A DNA stretch of 64,000 bases from Streptomyces sp. NBC_00820 (GTDB lineage: Bacteria; Actinomycetota; Actinomycetes; Streptomycetales; Streptomycetaceae), in the NCBI RefSeq assembly GCF_036347055.1, contig NZ_CP108882.1, forward strand, positions 2,555,001-2,619,000. The letters run 5' to 3'. Both the position numbers and the translations under genes were made by a program. The notes beneath the pieces were generated by a model that was given only the letters and a program-made list of their open reading frames with translations, searched no databases and had not been told where the DNA came from. Shown in pieces: positions 35,022 to 43,054 of this stretch. Within the stretch, counting starts at the first letter, position 1, and each line of letters opens with the position of its first letter.

Positions 35022-35202
35022 CGGAGCCGCCGCGCGCCGCGGTGGCCCGTCCGCGCTTGACGGCGAAGAAGGTCATGTTGGACGACAGGCCGGCCAGCAG
35101 CACCCAGATGATCCCCAGCCAGCTGCCCTGGACGAACGAGACGACCGCCGCGGCCACGGCGAGGAGGCAGACGATCAGGCTGTAGAGGGCGATACGGGGC
35201 AT
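35011..35202 (-). CDS. Small two-helix membrane protein
   Basis: 63 residues from ATG 35202, mostly two hydrophobic helices (IALYSLIVCLLAVAAAVVSF and WLGIIWVLLAGLSSNMTFF) with a basic tail (VKRGRATAARGG). I do not recognise a family. Its last bases overlap the 3' end of the M50-like gene. The start has AGGAG-like bases upstream. Confidence 0.6.
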   Translation of the reverse strand: MPRIALYSLIVCLLAVAAAVVSFVQGSWLGIIWVLLAGLSSNMTFFAVKRGRATAARGGSVTG

Positions 35203-35293
35203 GGGGTTCGGCTCCTGTCGGGGGACACTGCTACGCCGACCAGTGTCCCCCATGCCCCCCGCGCACCCGTCGCCCGGGCACGCCGGGGTTGTC

Positions 35294-36007
35294 TCAGACG
35301 TCGGTGACGCGCAGCCCGGCGTGCGCCTTGTACCGGCGGTTGACCGAGATCAGGTTCGCGACCAGTCCCTCGACCTGGTGGGCATTGCGCAGCCGGCCCG
35401 CGTAGACACCGCGCATGCCGGGGATGCGCCCGGCCAGCGCCTGCACCAGGTCGGTGTCGGCCCGCTTGTCGCCGAGGACCATCACATCGGTGTTGATCTC
35501 CTCGGTCTCCGGGTCCTCCAGGAGGACGGCCGAGAGGTGGTGGAAGGCGGCGGTGACCCGGGAGTCCGGCAGCAGCGCGGCGGCCTGCTGGGCGGCGCTG
35601 CCCTCCTCGGGCGTGAGCGCGTAGGCGCCCTGCTTGTCGAAGCCGAGCGGGTTGACACAGTCCACGACGAGCTTGCCGGCCAGGTCCTCGCGCAGCGCGG
35701 TCAGGGTCGCGCCGTGGCCGTCCCACGGTACGGCGACGATCACGATGTCGCTGCGGCGCGCGGTCTCGGCGTTGTCGGCGCCCTCGACGCCGTACCCGAG
35801 TTCCTCGGCGGCGGCCTGGGCGCGCTCGGCGGCGCGCGAGCCGATGATCACCTTCTGGCCGGCCTTGGCGAGCCGGTGGGCGAGGCCCTTGCCCTGGGGG
35901 CCGGTGCCGCCGAGCACGCCGACGACGAGGCCGGAGACGTCGGGCAGGTCCCAGGGGTCCCTGGCGGGGGCCTTCGCGGCGGTGGGTGCGCTGTCGGTAG
36001 AGGTCAT
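35294..36007 (-). CDS. npdG: F420-dependent NADP reductase (coenzyme F420:NADP oxidoreductase)
   Basis: 237 residues. After a 28-residue variable N-terminus comes the Rossmann opening VVGVLGGTGPQGKGLAHRLA, typical of NpdG/Fno, then VIIGSRAAERAQAAAEELG (NADP phosphate specificity), IVIVAVPWDGH, VVDCVNPLGF and the closing block GLVANLISVNRRYKAHAGLRVTD. It transfers hydride between F420H2 and NADP+, supplying reduced F420 for actinobacterial oxidoreductases. Single gene, divergent from the hypothetical gene at 36161. Confidence 0.95.
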   Translation of the reverse strand: MTSTDSAPTAAKAPARDPWDLPDVSGLVVGVLGGTGPQGKGLAHRLAKAGQKVIIGSRAAERAQAAAEELGYGVEGADNAETARRSDIVIVAVPWDGHGATLTALREDLAGKLVVDCVNPLGFDKQGAYALTPEEGSAAQQAAALLPDSRVTAAFHHLSAVLLEDPETEEINTDVMVLGDKRADTDLVQALAGRIPGMRGVYAGRLRNAHQVEGLVANLISVNRRYKAHAGLRVTDV

Positions 36008-36160
36008 GCGCCGACTGTACGTCCGTGACGGACGGGGTGCCGGGCCGGGTGGGGCGCGGCACGGGCCCCGGGGCGGGGAGGGGTGACGGCGTCCCCAGGT
36101 CGGGCGAATCCGGGCCGAACTCCTCATCGGGTGCGACCGGTTGCGGCAGGATGCGGTCGC

Positions 36161-36757
36161 ATGGACGCCGTACGGGTCGCGTTGCTGCGCGAAGTGCTCG
36201 CCGGAACCGAGTGGTTGGGGGCCACGCGGCGGTTCGCGGGGGTGCTGCGCGGCTCGGTGGTGGCCCACGGGGGCGGGCTGCTGCTGGTGGGCACGCCCGA
36301 GTACGAGCCCTGGCACCTGGCCGCGCACCTGGTGGACGAGGCGGCCTGGTCGGGCACGCCCGAGCTGGCCCCGACCCTGGTACGCCACGACGCCCGCCCC
36401 TGCGACCCCGCCCATCTCGCCGTCGGCCCGGGCAGGATCGAGGCGGCCCGCCGCGGCGAGACCCTCCTGGTCGTCGCCCCCGAGGAGCCCGCGGCCCTGC
36501 TGGAGCGGGTCCACGCGGCACGCCGCGCCGGGGCCACGGTCCTGTCCCTGGGCGCGGCCGCGGGCGAGCTGGCCGCGATGTCCCACGACGCGCTCCCCGT
36601 CCCCGAGACCGCGGAACTGGACCTGGACAGCGTCCAGCACCTGGTCAGTGCCGCGGCGGGCGAGAACGCCGGCCCTCCGAGACCGCGCAGGGGCTTCCGG
36701 GACCGCCTGTCCCGACTGGCCGACATCCTCACGGCCCCACCGGCGGCGCCCTGGTGA
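36161..36757 (+). CDS. Conserved-looking hypothetical protein
   Basis: 198 residues from ATG 36161. A soluble alpha/beta protein: LREVLAGTEWLGATRRFAGVL near the start, then GGGLLLVGTPEYEPWHLAAHLVDEA and ETLLVVAPEEPAALLERVHAARRAGATVLSLG, which looks like a small Rossmann or SIS-like half-domain. I do not recognise the family or a catalytic motif. Divergent from npdG; the downstream neighbour runs the opposite way. Confidence 0.7.
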   Translation: MDAVRVALLREVLAGTEWLGATRRFAGVLRGSVVAHGGGLLLVGTPEYEPWHLAAHLVDEAAWSGTPELAPTLVRHDARPCDPAHLAVGPGRIEAARRGETLLVVAPEEPAALLERVHAARRAGATVLSLGAAAGELAAMSHDALPVPETAELDLDSVQHLVSAAAGENAGPPRPRRGFRDRLSRLADILTAPPAAPW

Positions 36758-36780
36758 GCCCCCGCCGCCAGGCGCCGCGC

Positions 36781-37065
36781 TCAGCCTCGTTCGCCCGGCG
36801 TGCCGGCGTCCGCCGTGCCGTCGTTCGGTGTGTCGCCGTCCGCCGTGTCGTCGTCCGCCGCGCGGTCGTGCCAGCGGGGGTCGGTCTCCCATTCGAGGTT
36901 GCGTTCGCGTGCCGTCTCCAGGGCGCGCTGGGCCTCCTGCGGGCTGGTGTACGGCCCGAACCGGTTCCTGCCCGGGCAGTCGGGCCCCTCTTCGACCTTC
37001 TTGTGCTCCAGGCAGTAGTACCACTCGCCGGGCTTGCCGACGGTGCGCTTCTTGAACAGGGCCAT
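36781..37065 (-). CDS. Small hypothetical protein with WYYC motif and acidic repeat tail
   Basis: 94 residues. The first 63 are a conserved-looking module: [21 protein letters not shown] (shown in part), [23 protein letters not shown], which resembles an SPOR-like or small zinc-knuckle domain with two Cys. The tail [20 protein letters not shown] is low-complexity and acidic. Start ATG 37065 has GAGAGGAG-type bases upstream. Divergent from map. Function unknown. Confidence 0.7.
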   Translation of the reverse strand: MALFKKRTVGKPGEWYYCLEHKKVEEGPDCPGRNRFGPYTSPQEAQRALETARERNLEWETDPRWHDRAADDDTADGDTPNDGTADAGTPGERG

Positions 37066-37123
37066 CGACGGCTCCTCTCGCCACCCACATGTTCCCGCAT
37101 GCCCGCTGGTTAGACTCGCTGGC

Positions 37124-37981
37124 ATGTCTGGCCAGTCGCTGCTCGTACCAGGGGAGCTGTCTCCCACCCGTTCGGTGCCCGGAAACATCCGCCGCCCCGA
37201 GTACGTCGGAAAGCCCGCTCCGACTCCGTACACCGGGCCGGAGGTGCAGACCCCGGAGACCGTCGAGGCGATGCGGACCGCCGGCCGTATCGCCTCGCGG
37301 GCGATGGAGGAGGCCGCGAAGATCATCGCTCCCGGCGTCACCACGGACGAACTGGACAGGGTCGCGCACGCGTACATGTGCGACCACGGGGCCTACCCGT
37401 CCACGCTGGGCTACCGCGGCTTCCCCAAGTCGCTGTGCACGTCGGTCAACGAGGTCATCTGCCACGGCATCCCGGACTCGACGGTCCTCAAGGACGGCGA
37501 CATCGTCAACCTGGACGTGACGGCGTACATCGGCGGGGTGCACGGCGACAACAACGCCACCTACCTGGTCGGGGACGTGGACGAGGAGTCGCGGCTGCTG
37601 GTGGAGCGCACCCGGGAGGCGCTGAACCGGGCGATCAAGGCGGTCAGGCCGGGGCGGCAGATCAACATCATCGGCCGGGTCATCGAGTCGTACGCCAAGC
37701 GCTTCGGCTACGGGGTGGTGCGGGACTTCACCGGGCACGGCATCAGCACCTCGTTCCACTCCGGGCTGATCGTCCCGCACTACGACAGTCCGCACGCGAC
37801 GACCGTCATGCAGCCGGGGATGACCTTCACGATCGAGCCCATGCTGACGCTGGGCACGCACGAGTACGACATGTGGGACGACGGCTGGACCGTCGTGACG
37901 AAGGACCGCGCGCGCACGGCCCAGTTCGAGCACACGCTGGTGGTGACGGACACGGGAGCGGACATCCTGACCCTGCCGTGA
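37124..37981 (+). CDS. map: Type I methionine aminopeptidase
   Basis: 285 residues, with the roughly 40-residue N-terminal extension typical of actinobacterial MapB-type enzymes. The five metal ligands of the pita-bread fold are visible: Asp in NLDVTAY, Asp in HGDNNATY, His in GHGISTSF, Glu in TIEPML and Glu in QFEHTL. The substrate-side His is in CHGIPD. It removes the initiator methionine from nascent proteins. ATG 37124 is preceded by a weak ribosome site; the family start agrees. Confidence 0.96.
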   Translation: MSGQSLLVPGELSPTRSVPGNIRRPEYVGKPAPTPYTGPEVQTPETVEAMRTAGRIASRAMEEAAKIIAPGVTTDELDRVAHAYMCDHGAYPSTLGYRGFPKSLCTSVNEVICHGIPDSTVLKDGDIVNLDVTAYIGGVHGDNNATYLVGDVDEESRLLVERTREALNRAIKAVRPGRQINIIGRVIESYAKRFGYGVVRDFTGHGISTSFHSGLIVPHYDSPHATTVMQPGMTFTIEPMLTLGTHEYDMWDDGWTVVTKDRARTAQFEHTLVVTDTGADILTLP

Positions 37982-37998
37982 CCGGAGCACGCCGAAAC

Positions 37999-38032
37999 GG
38001 AGGCCCGTCCCGACCTGTCGGGGCGGGCCTCC
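37999..38032 (+). terminator. Stem-loop after map
   Basis: GGAGGCCCG-T-CCCGA and TCGGG-G-CGGGCCTCC form a long near-perfect stem around a short loop. It has no T-run. It probably ends map transcription before the haem oxygenase promoter. Confidence 0.75.
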
Positions 38033-38088
38033 CCGCGTTCGCGTCCCGGTGGCGCGGCTCGTCCACCGTCAGGCTTCCCGATGTTTTC

Positions 38089-38126
38089 CCGACGTCCTGT
38101 CGGTAAACTTACCGACAGGACGTCGG
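38089..38126. promoter_or_regulatory. Perfect 18-bp-arm palindrome upstream of the haem oxygenase gene
   Basis: CCGACGTCCTGTCGGTAA, two bases, then its exact complement TTACCGACAGGACGTCGG. The centre is 36 bases before the haem oxygenase ATG, so it lies in the promoter or 5' leader. Its size and perfection suggest an operator for a dimer or pair of dimers, or a leader hairpin. It does not look like a DtxR/IdeR iron box. Confidence 0.85.
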
Positions 38127-38143
38127 CAACCCGGGGAGAGCCC

Positions 38144-38791
38144 ATGGAGTCGTTCTCGAGCCTCATCCGCACCGCGTCACGCGAGCAGCACGGGCGCGTG
38201 CGCGCCTCCGCGTTCATCGGCGGCCTGCTCGACGGCAGGCTGGGCGTGTCCGCGTACGCCCGCTACACCGAGCAGCTGTGGTTCGTCTACGAGGCGCTGG
38301 AGAGTGCGGCCGAGCGGCTGGCGGCGGACCCGGTGGCCGGGCCGTTCCTCCGGCCGGAGCTGCTGCGGCTGCCCGCGCTGGAGCGGGACCTGGCGCATCT
38401 GCGCGGCGCGGACTGGCGGGCGGGCCTGTCCGCGCTGCCCGCGACCCGGGCCTACGCCGACCGCATCCGCGCGTGCGCCGCGCACTGGCCCGGCGGCTAC
38501 GTCGCCCACCACTACACCCGCTACCTCGGCGACCTGTCCGGCGGCCAGATCATCCGCGACCGGGCGGAGAGCACATGGGGCTTCGCGCGGAAGGGCGACG
38601 GGGTCCGCTTCTACGTCTTCGAGGGGATCGCCAACCCGGCCGAGTTCAAGCGGGGTTACCGCACCCTGCTGGACTCGGTCGACGCGGACGAGCTGGAGCG
38701 GCAGCGGATCGTGACCGAGTGCCGGGAGGCGTACGCCCTGAACGCGGGGGTCTTCCGGGCCCTGGACGAGGAGTTCCCGCTGACGGCGTAG
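38144..38791 (+). CDS. Haem oxygenase (biliverdin-producing)
   Basis: 215 residues, all helical. The proximal haem ligand is His16 in SREQHGRVRAS; the distal-helix glycine motif GDLSGGQ is near 128-134, and Arg and Tyr residues for propionate binding are present (AHHYTRYLGDLSGG). It opens haem to biliverdin, CO and Fe2+ for iron recovery. ATG 38144 follows GGGGAGA; the frame upstream to 38081 crosses the palindrome and is less likely. Within 4 kb lies an iron-uptake operon. Confidence 0.93.
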   Translation: MESFSSLIRTASREQHGRVRASAFIGGLLDGRLGVSAYARYTEQLWFVYEALESAAERLAADPVAGPFLRPELLRLPALERDLAHLRGADWRAGLSALPATRAYADRIRACAAHWPGGYVAHHYTRYLGDLSGGQIIRDRAESTWGFARKGDGVRFYVFEGIANPAEFKRGYRTLLDSVDADELERQRIVTECREAYALNAGVFRALDEEFPLTA

Positions 38792-38815
38792 GGCCCCGGC
38801 CGGAGGCCGCCTTCC

Positions 38816-38880
38816 GGACCTTGGGCGCGGAGTGCGCGTGGGCCTTGGGGGCGGGGTGCGCGTGGGCCTTGGGCGCAAAG
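38816..38880. repeat. Short direct repeats after the haem oxygenase gene
   Basis: GCGCGTGGGCCTTGGG and close variants occur about three times between 38816 and 38880 (unit about 24 bp). In the 329-bp gap up to 39120 I see only this repeat and the MITE. Confidence 0.7.
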
Positions 38881-38954
38881 TCCCCGCCCTCCCCCGGACG
38901 CGGAGTCCCCGCTCGGCGTCCGGGGGCCCGGCCGGAGCCGGACGGCGGGACCTG

Positions 38955-39116
38955 GGGGGTGTCGTTTGGATCAGGTCGGATCAGGCCGCGGCGTCCGGTG
39001 CGGTGCCTCGCAAGGCGGAGGATCTGCCGCGTACCGGACGTACTCGGCTGATCCGACAACGCGGCGAGGTGCCGTGCCGGGCGTCGCGAACCCGAGCTGA
39101 TCCAAACGACACCCCC
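38955..39116. mobile_element. 162-bp MITE-like element with about 20-bp terminal inverted repeats
   Basis: The left end reads GGGGGTGTCGTTTGGATCAG and the right end is its exact complement. The next three bases are GTC on the left and CTC (complement) on the right. There is no room for a transposase and no coding sequence inside. The right end is flanked by TAG, giving CTAG, and is immediately followed by the IS481 copy. It probably moves using a transposase of an IS5-type relative. Confidence 0.82.
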
Positions 39117-40069
39117 TAGCTGTATTGCCCTGTGAGGTTGGGGACGCGGCTGGCGGGTGGTTTGCCTGCGAGCGCGGTGTGTCCGCGGTGGTGATTGTAG
39201 GAGTGCAGCCAGCGGGGGAACGCGTCGCGTCGTTCCTGTTCTGAGTGGTAGGGCTTTGCGTAGGCCCATTCGTCGAGCAGGGTGCGGTTGAGTCGTTCGA
39301 CCTTGCCGTTGGTCTGTGGCCGGTAGGGCCGGGTTCGCTTGTGGGTGATCCCGGCCGCCGTCAGGGTTTCGCGCCAGAGGTAGGACTTGTAGCAGGCTCC
39401 GTTGTCGGTCAGGACCCGTTCGACGGTGATCCCGACGCCGGTGAAGTAGGCGTGTGCGCGTGTCCAGAAGGCGGTGGCGGTCTCTTTCTTCTCGTCCGTG
39501 TGGATCTCGCTGTAGGCGAGGCGGGAGTGGTCGTCGACGGCGGTGTGGATGTAGCTGTAGCCGGCTCCGGAGCGGGTTTTGCGGCCTGCCTGGCGGCCCA
39601 GGGCCTTGTGGCCGCCGCCGTCGGGGATGTTGCCGAGCTTCTTGATGTCCACGTGCACGAGTTCGCCGGGCCGGTCGCGTTCGTAGCGGCGTATGACCCG
39701 GCCGGTGGCTCGGTCGAGGTGGCTGAGCCGGGCCAGGCCGAAGCGGACCAGGATGCGGTGCACGGTGGAGGGCACCAGGCCCAGCAGGTGCGCGATGCGG
39801 GCAGGTCCCCACCGCCGTGTGAGGCGGACCTTGATGATCCGGCGTTCGGCCCGCGTCGGCGTGCGTCGAGGGCTGTGGTGGGGGCGGCTGGAACGGTCGC
39901 TCATCCCCGCCTCGCCGAGTTGGCGGTATCGCCCGGCCCACCGCTGGGCTGTGGTCGGCGAGACCTGGAACCGCTCCGCCGCCCGGCGCAGAGGCCATCC
40001 GTCATCAACCACGCAGCGGGCCAGCCGCAGACGTCCGGTCTCGGTCAGAGGTGCATTACGGTGGGGCAT
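39116..40069 (-). CDS. IS481-family transposase
   Basis: 317 residues from ATG 40069 (AAAGG 5 bases upstream). The N-terminal HTH is NAPLTETGRLRLARCVVDDG and RAAERFQVSPTTAQRWAGRYR. The DDE catalytic core has Asp in HVDIKKLG, Asp in RVLTDNGACY and Glu in QTNGKVERLNRT. The protein is full length with no visible defect. Its TAG stop is not inside the IS: the reading frame runs off the end and stops in the target duplication (39116-39118). Confidence 0.95.
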   Translation of the reverse strand: MPHRNAPLTETGRLRLARCVVDDGWPLRRAAERFQVSPTTAQRWAGRYRQLGEAGMSDRSSRPHHSPRRTPTRAERRIIKVRLTRRWGPARIAHLLGLVPSTVHRILVRFGLARLSHLDRATGRVIRRYERDRPGELVHVDIKKLGNIPDGGGHKALGRQAGRKTRSGAGYSYIHTAVDDHSRLAYSEIHTDEKKETATAFWTRAHAYFTGVGITVERVLTDNGACYKSYLWRETLTAAGITHKRTRPYRPQTNGKVERLNRTLLDEWAYAKPYHSEQERRDAFPRWLHSYNHHRGHTALAGKPPASRVPNLTGQYS

Positions 40070-40188
40070 GAGGGCCTTTCGGGCTGGTGTAGACGTCGCA
40101 ATCCACACCGAACCCGGAAGGCCCTCACTCGTTCAAGATCCCCAGACGGTGACCACTGTCACCGCACCCAACCTCCGTGGACAGAACA
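39121..40188. mobile_element. Complete IS481-family insertion sequence with 6-bp target duplication
   Basis: 1068 bp. The left end TGTATTGCCCTGTGAGGTTGGG and the right end (complement) TGTTCTGTCCACGGAGGTTGGG are imperfect inverted repeats (quoted in halves: TGTnnTGnCC and GAGGTTGGG are shared). It is flanked on both sides by CCTAGC (39115-39120 and 40189-40194). One intact transposase gene lies inside. It inserted between the MITE end and the stop codon of the phzF-like gene. Confidence 0.93.
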
Positions 40189-40189
40189 C

Positions 40190-40834
40190 CTAGCGCTCCA
40201 GGTACACCCGTCCGCCGACCTCCACCCAGCCGTGCGGCTGTGGTGCGGTCAGGATCTGGGAGCCCTGGCCCTGGGTGATGTTCAGGGCGCGGCCCAGCCG
40301 GTCGGTGAGCAGGAGGGCCGCGGCGCCGGTCGCCTCGTCCTCGTCGATGCCGTCGTCACGTCCGGGGAAGGCGCGGGCGCGGACGCGGCCGGCCGACTCG
40401 TCCGCCCAGGCCCACGCGTAGATCCACTCGCCGGGCGGCGGCACGTCGAGGGCGTCGACCTCGGCGGCGGTGGCGTACTGGCGCAGCGTGCGCGGCGGGG
40501 CCCACTCCGCGCGGGCCTCGATCCAGGTGAACTCGCCGTCCAGGCGGGTGCCCACCACGCCCGCGGGCGTGACCAGTTCGGGCACGTCCAGCAGCCACGC
40601 GGTGCCGACGCAGGGGTGACCGGCGAAGGGCAGCCGCAGGGTGGGGGTGTAGATGTCGATCAGTCCGCGCTCGGGGTCGTCCACGAACACGGTCTCACTG
40701 AAGCCCAGTTTGGCGGCGAGCTCCTGCCGGTCGCTCCGCTCGGGCATGACCGAGCCGTCACGGACGACACCGAGTTCGTTGCCGTATCCGCCGTTCGGTC
40801 CGCAGAAGACGCGGAGTACGTCGTAGTCAGTCAC
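40190..40834 (-). CDS. PhzF-like isomerase/epimerase family protein, short form
   Basis: 214 residues from GTG 40834, shorter than the usual 260-300. PhzF hallmarks remain: FCGPNGGYGNELGVV near the start, the catalytic Glu47 in GFSETVF, LPFAGHPCVGTAWLL, and DEATGAAALLLTDRL near the end. It probably catalyses an isomerisation like PhzF or diaminopimelate epimerase; the substrate is unknown. The start overlaps the stop of the upstream gene by 8 bases, indicating coupling. Its stop codon TAG lies in the IS481 target duplication and survives. Confidence 0.85.
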   Translation of the reverse strand: MTDYDVLRVFCGPNGGYGNELGVVRDGSVMPERSDRQELAAKLGFSETVFVDDPERGLIDIYTPTLRLPFAGHPCVGTAWLLDVPELVTPAGVVGTRLDGEFTWIEARAEWAPPRTLRQYATAAEVDALDVPPPGEWIYAWAWADESAGRVRARAFPGRDDGIDEDEATGAAALLLTDRLGRALNITQGQGSQILTAPQPHGWVEVGGRVYLER

Positions 40835-41708
40835 GGGGGAATTGAAACATCGCGGCAGCGGCGAGCGCGTCCCAGGCGGGGGCGCCTCCGGGCAGGTGCC
40901 AGGAGCGGGTGCGGGCCTCCTCGTACGGCAGGCCGGAGAGGGTGTCGGCGTACGCCTGCCGCCAGGCCTCCCGCTCCCGCGCGGCGCCGGGTTCGGCCGG
41001 CCGCGGGCCCGTCCGCCCCGTCCGCCGCTCGTGGTGCGCGGTCAGCTCCGCGGCCTCCCGGCGCCAGTCCTCCTCGTCCGGCACCCGGGCGAGCACCAGG
41101 CACGGCGGCGTCCGCCCCTCGGCGAGCGCGGCGACGGCGCGGTCGTGGCCGTCGAGGAGCAGCCAGCCGTCCAGGGCGGTCACCCACCACAGCAGGACCG
41201 GCGCCAGGGCGCCCTCGCGGGCGGCCTTGCGGTAGGCCTTCACGCGCGGCGCGTCCTCGGGCGAGAGCGCGCGCAGAGGCACCACCCCGTGCCAGCCGAG
41301 CGCCGACCAGTCGAGGTGGGCGTGGGGCCAGTCGCGGACGAAGTCCTCGCCGTGCCAGACGTACGGCGGGAAGACGCGGCGCACCCCGAGCAGCCAGCGC
41401 CCGTCGTGCAGCGGGCCGCACGGTGACTCCTCCAGCCACCGGGCGCAGGTGTGAACCCAGTTGCCGGGGTCGCGCATCAGCGCGGCACGGACCGGCGGGA
41501 GGGGTGGGCGGTAGCCGTCGTACCGGCTGACGCGAACACCCTGGTTCCCCTCCTCCACCCGGCCCAGCAGCACCACGCGCCCGCCCTGGCGGAGCAGCAT
41601 GCGGCCGCCGTCGGCCACTTCGAAGCGCAACGGCGGCGGGCCGGGCCGGTCCCGGACGTCCAGCACGAGGCCCCCGGCCCCCAGCGGCTCCCTGCGCGCG
41701 CGTCCCAT
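40827..41708 (-). CDS. Hypothetical protein coupled to the phzF-like gene
   Basis: 293 residues from ATG 41708; ATG 41735 is an alternative. No family recognised. A beta-rich N-terminal part (LRFEVADGGRMLLRQGGRVVLLG) precedes a segment LLLDGHDRAVAALAEG that resembles the small-molecule/ParB-like pocket found in some actinobacterial proteins, and a charged helical tail (REREAWRQAYADTLSGL). Because translation is coupled to the phzF-like gene, the two likely work on the same molecule. Confidence 0.75.
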   Translation of the reverse strand: MGRARREPLGAGGLVLDVRDRPGPPPLRFEVADGGRMLLRQGGRVVLLGRVEEGNQGVRVSRYDGYRPPLPPVRAALMRDPGNWVHTCARWLEESPCGPLHDGRWLLGVRRVFPPYVWHGEDFVRDWPHAHLDWSALGWHGVVPLRALSPEDAPRVKAYRKAAREGALAPVLLWWVTALDGWLLLDGHDRAVAALAEGRTPPCLVLARVPDEEDWRREAAELTAHHERRTGRTGPRPAEPGAAREREAWRQAYADTLSGLPYEEARTRSWHLPGGAPAWDALAAAAMFQFPRD

Positions 41709-41845
41709 GCCCCGCACCCTGCCACGCCCCGACACCGCTTTACCCGCCTTTTACCGCCCGCTGGTGCCCCTTTTGGGCGCACGGAGAACGAGTCGCGTCC
41801 GTGACCTTTCCGTGAGATCTGAATCACGATCCGTAGGGGTACGAC

Positions 41846-41884
41846 TGAGGTAAGCCTCGGGTAAGTTAGGGCAGCCTCACCACA
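41846..41884. promoter_or_regulatory. Two overlapping-spaced DtxR/IdeR-like iron boxes before efeO
   Basis: TTAGGGCAGCCTCACCACA at 41866-41884 matches the 19-bp DtxR-type consensus (TTAGGTTAGGCTCACCTAA) at 15 positions. TGAGGTAAGCCTCGGGTAA at 41846-41864 matches the more degenerate form at about 13 positions. They sit 21-60 bases before the EfeO start, fitting iron-dependent repression by a DmdR1-like regulator. Confidence 0.75.
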
Positions 41885-41904
41885 CCAGATCCGCTGGAGC
41901 CTGC

Positions 41905-43041
41905 ATGCGAGCCGTCCGACTGACCGTCACCGCCGCCACCACTGTGGCCGCTCTGTGCGCTTTGCCGGCCTGCACCGCGAAGAGCGACGCCAAGGACGGG
42001 GACGCCATCCAGGTCACCGCCGCCGACGCGAAGTGCGAGACCTCCGCGAAGTCGGTCCCGGCGGGTCAGGTCACGCTGAAGATCGAGAACAAGGGCGCGA
42101 AGGCGACCGAGGTCGAGATCCTCTTCCCGGACGACCGGATCGTCTCCGAGAAGGAGAACATCGGGCCGGGCACCAAGTACACGCTGACCGCCGAGGTGAA
42201 GGCCGGGTCGTACGAGATCGCCTGCCGCCCGGGCATGAAGGGCCGAGGAGTCCGGCAGAAGCTCGACGTGACCGGCTCCGGCGCGGTCGCCAAGCGCGAC
42301 CCGCGGCTGGACAAGGCGGTCGCCGACTACCGCGAGTACGCCCAGGAGCAGGCCGACGCCACCGTGCCGCTCGCCAAGACCTTCGCCGACGCGGTCAAGG
42401 CCGGCGACCTCGACGCCGCCAAGAAGGCCTACGCGCCCTCGCGGGTCGGCTGGGAGCGCACCGAGCCGGTCGCGGAGTCCTTCGGTGACATCGACCCGAA
42501 GACCGACACCCGCGCCGACGGCCTGGAGAAGGGCCAGAAGTGGACGGGCTGGCACCGGCTGGAGAAGGCCCTCTGGCAGGACAAGAAGATCGGCGCCGAG
42601 GACAAGACCCTCGCCGACCAGCTCGTCACCGACCTGACGGACTGGCAGAAGCGCGTCGGCAAGGCCGCGATCACCCCGACCTCCATGGCCAACGGCGCCA
42701 AGGAACTCCTCGACGAGGTCGCCACCGGCAAGGTCACCGGCGAGGAGGACCGCTACTCGCACACCGACCTGTCCGACTTCAAGGGCAACGTCGAGGGCGC
42801 CGAGAAGGCGTACGAGCTGCTGAAGCCGGTCGCCGCCAAGAACGACCCGGCGCTGGCCACGGAACTGGACAAGCAGTTCGCGGCGCTGGACAAGATGCTC
42901 GACACGTACAAGTCCGGCACGGGCGCGACCGACTTCGTCTCCTACGACAAGGTCACCAAGGACCAGCGCAAGGAACTGTCGGACGCCGTCAACGCCCTCG
43001 CGGAGCCGCTGTCCAAGCTGGCCGCGGCCGTCGTGAAGTAA
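41905..43041 (+). CDS. efeO: EfeO iron-uptake lipoprotein (cupredoxin plus M75/imelysin domain)
   Basis: 378 residues from ATG 41905. A lipoprotein signal ends at LPAC (Cys23). Residues 30-130 are a cupredoxin-like EfeO N-domain (GQVTLKIENKGAKATEVEIL and YEIACRPGMKG). From about 140 the helical M75 domain follows, with GWHRLEKALW carrying the HxxE metal motif. It binds iron outside the membrane and hands it to EfeU. First gene of the efeOBU cluster, 13 bp before efeB, behind iron boxes. Confidence 0.95.
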   Translation: MRAVRLTVTAATTVAALCALPACTAKSDAKDGDAIQVTAADAKCETSAKSVPAGQVTLKIENKGAKATEVEILFPDDRIVSEKENIGPGTKYTLTAEVKAGSYEIACRPGMKGRGVRQKLDVTGSGAVAKRDPRLDKAVADYREYAQEQADATVPLAKTFADAVKAGDLDAAKKAYAPSRVGWERTEPVAESFGDIDPKTDTRADGLEKGQKWTGWHRLEKALWQDKKIGAEDKTLADQLVTDLTDWQKRVGKAAITPTSMANGAKELLDEVATGKVTGEEDRYSHTDLSDFKGNVEGAEKAYELLKPVAAKNDPALATELDKQFAALDKMLDTYKSGTGATDFVSYDKVTKDQRKELSDAVNALAEPLSKLAAAVVK

Positions 43042-43054
43042 GCAGGAGCGGAAG

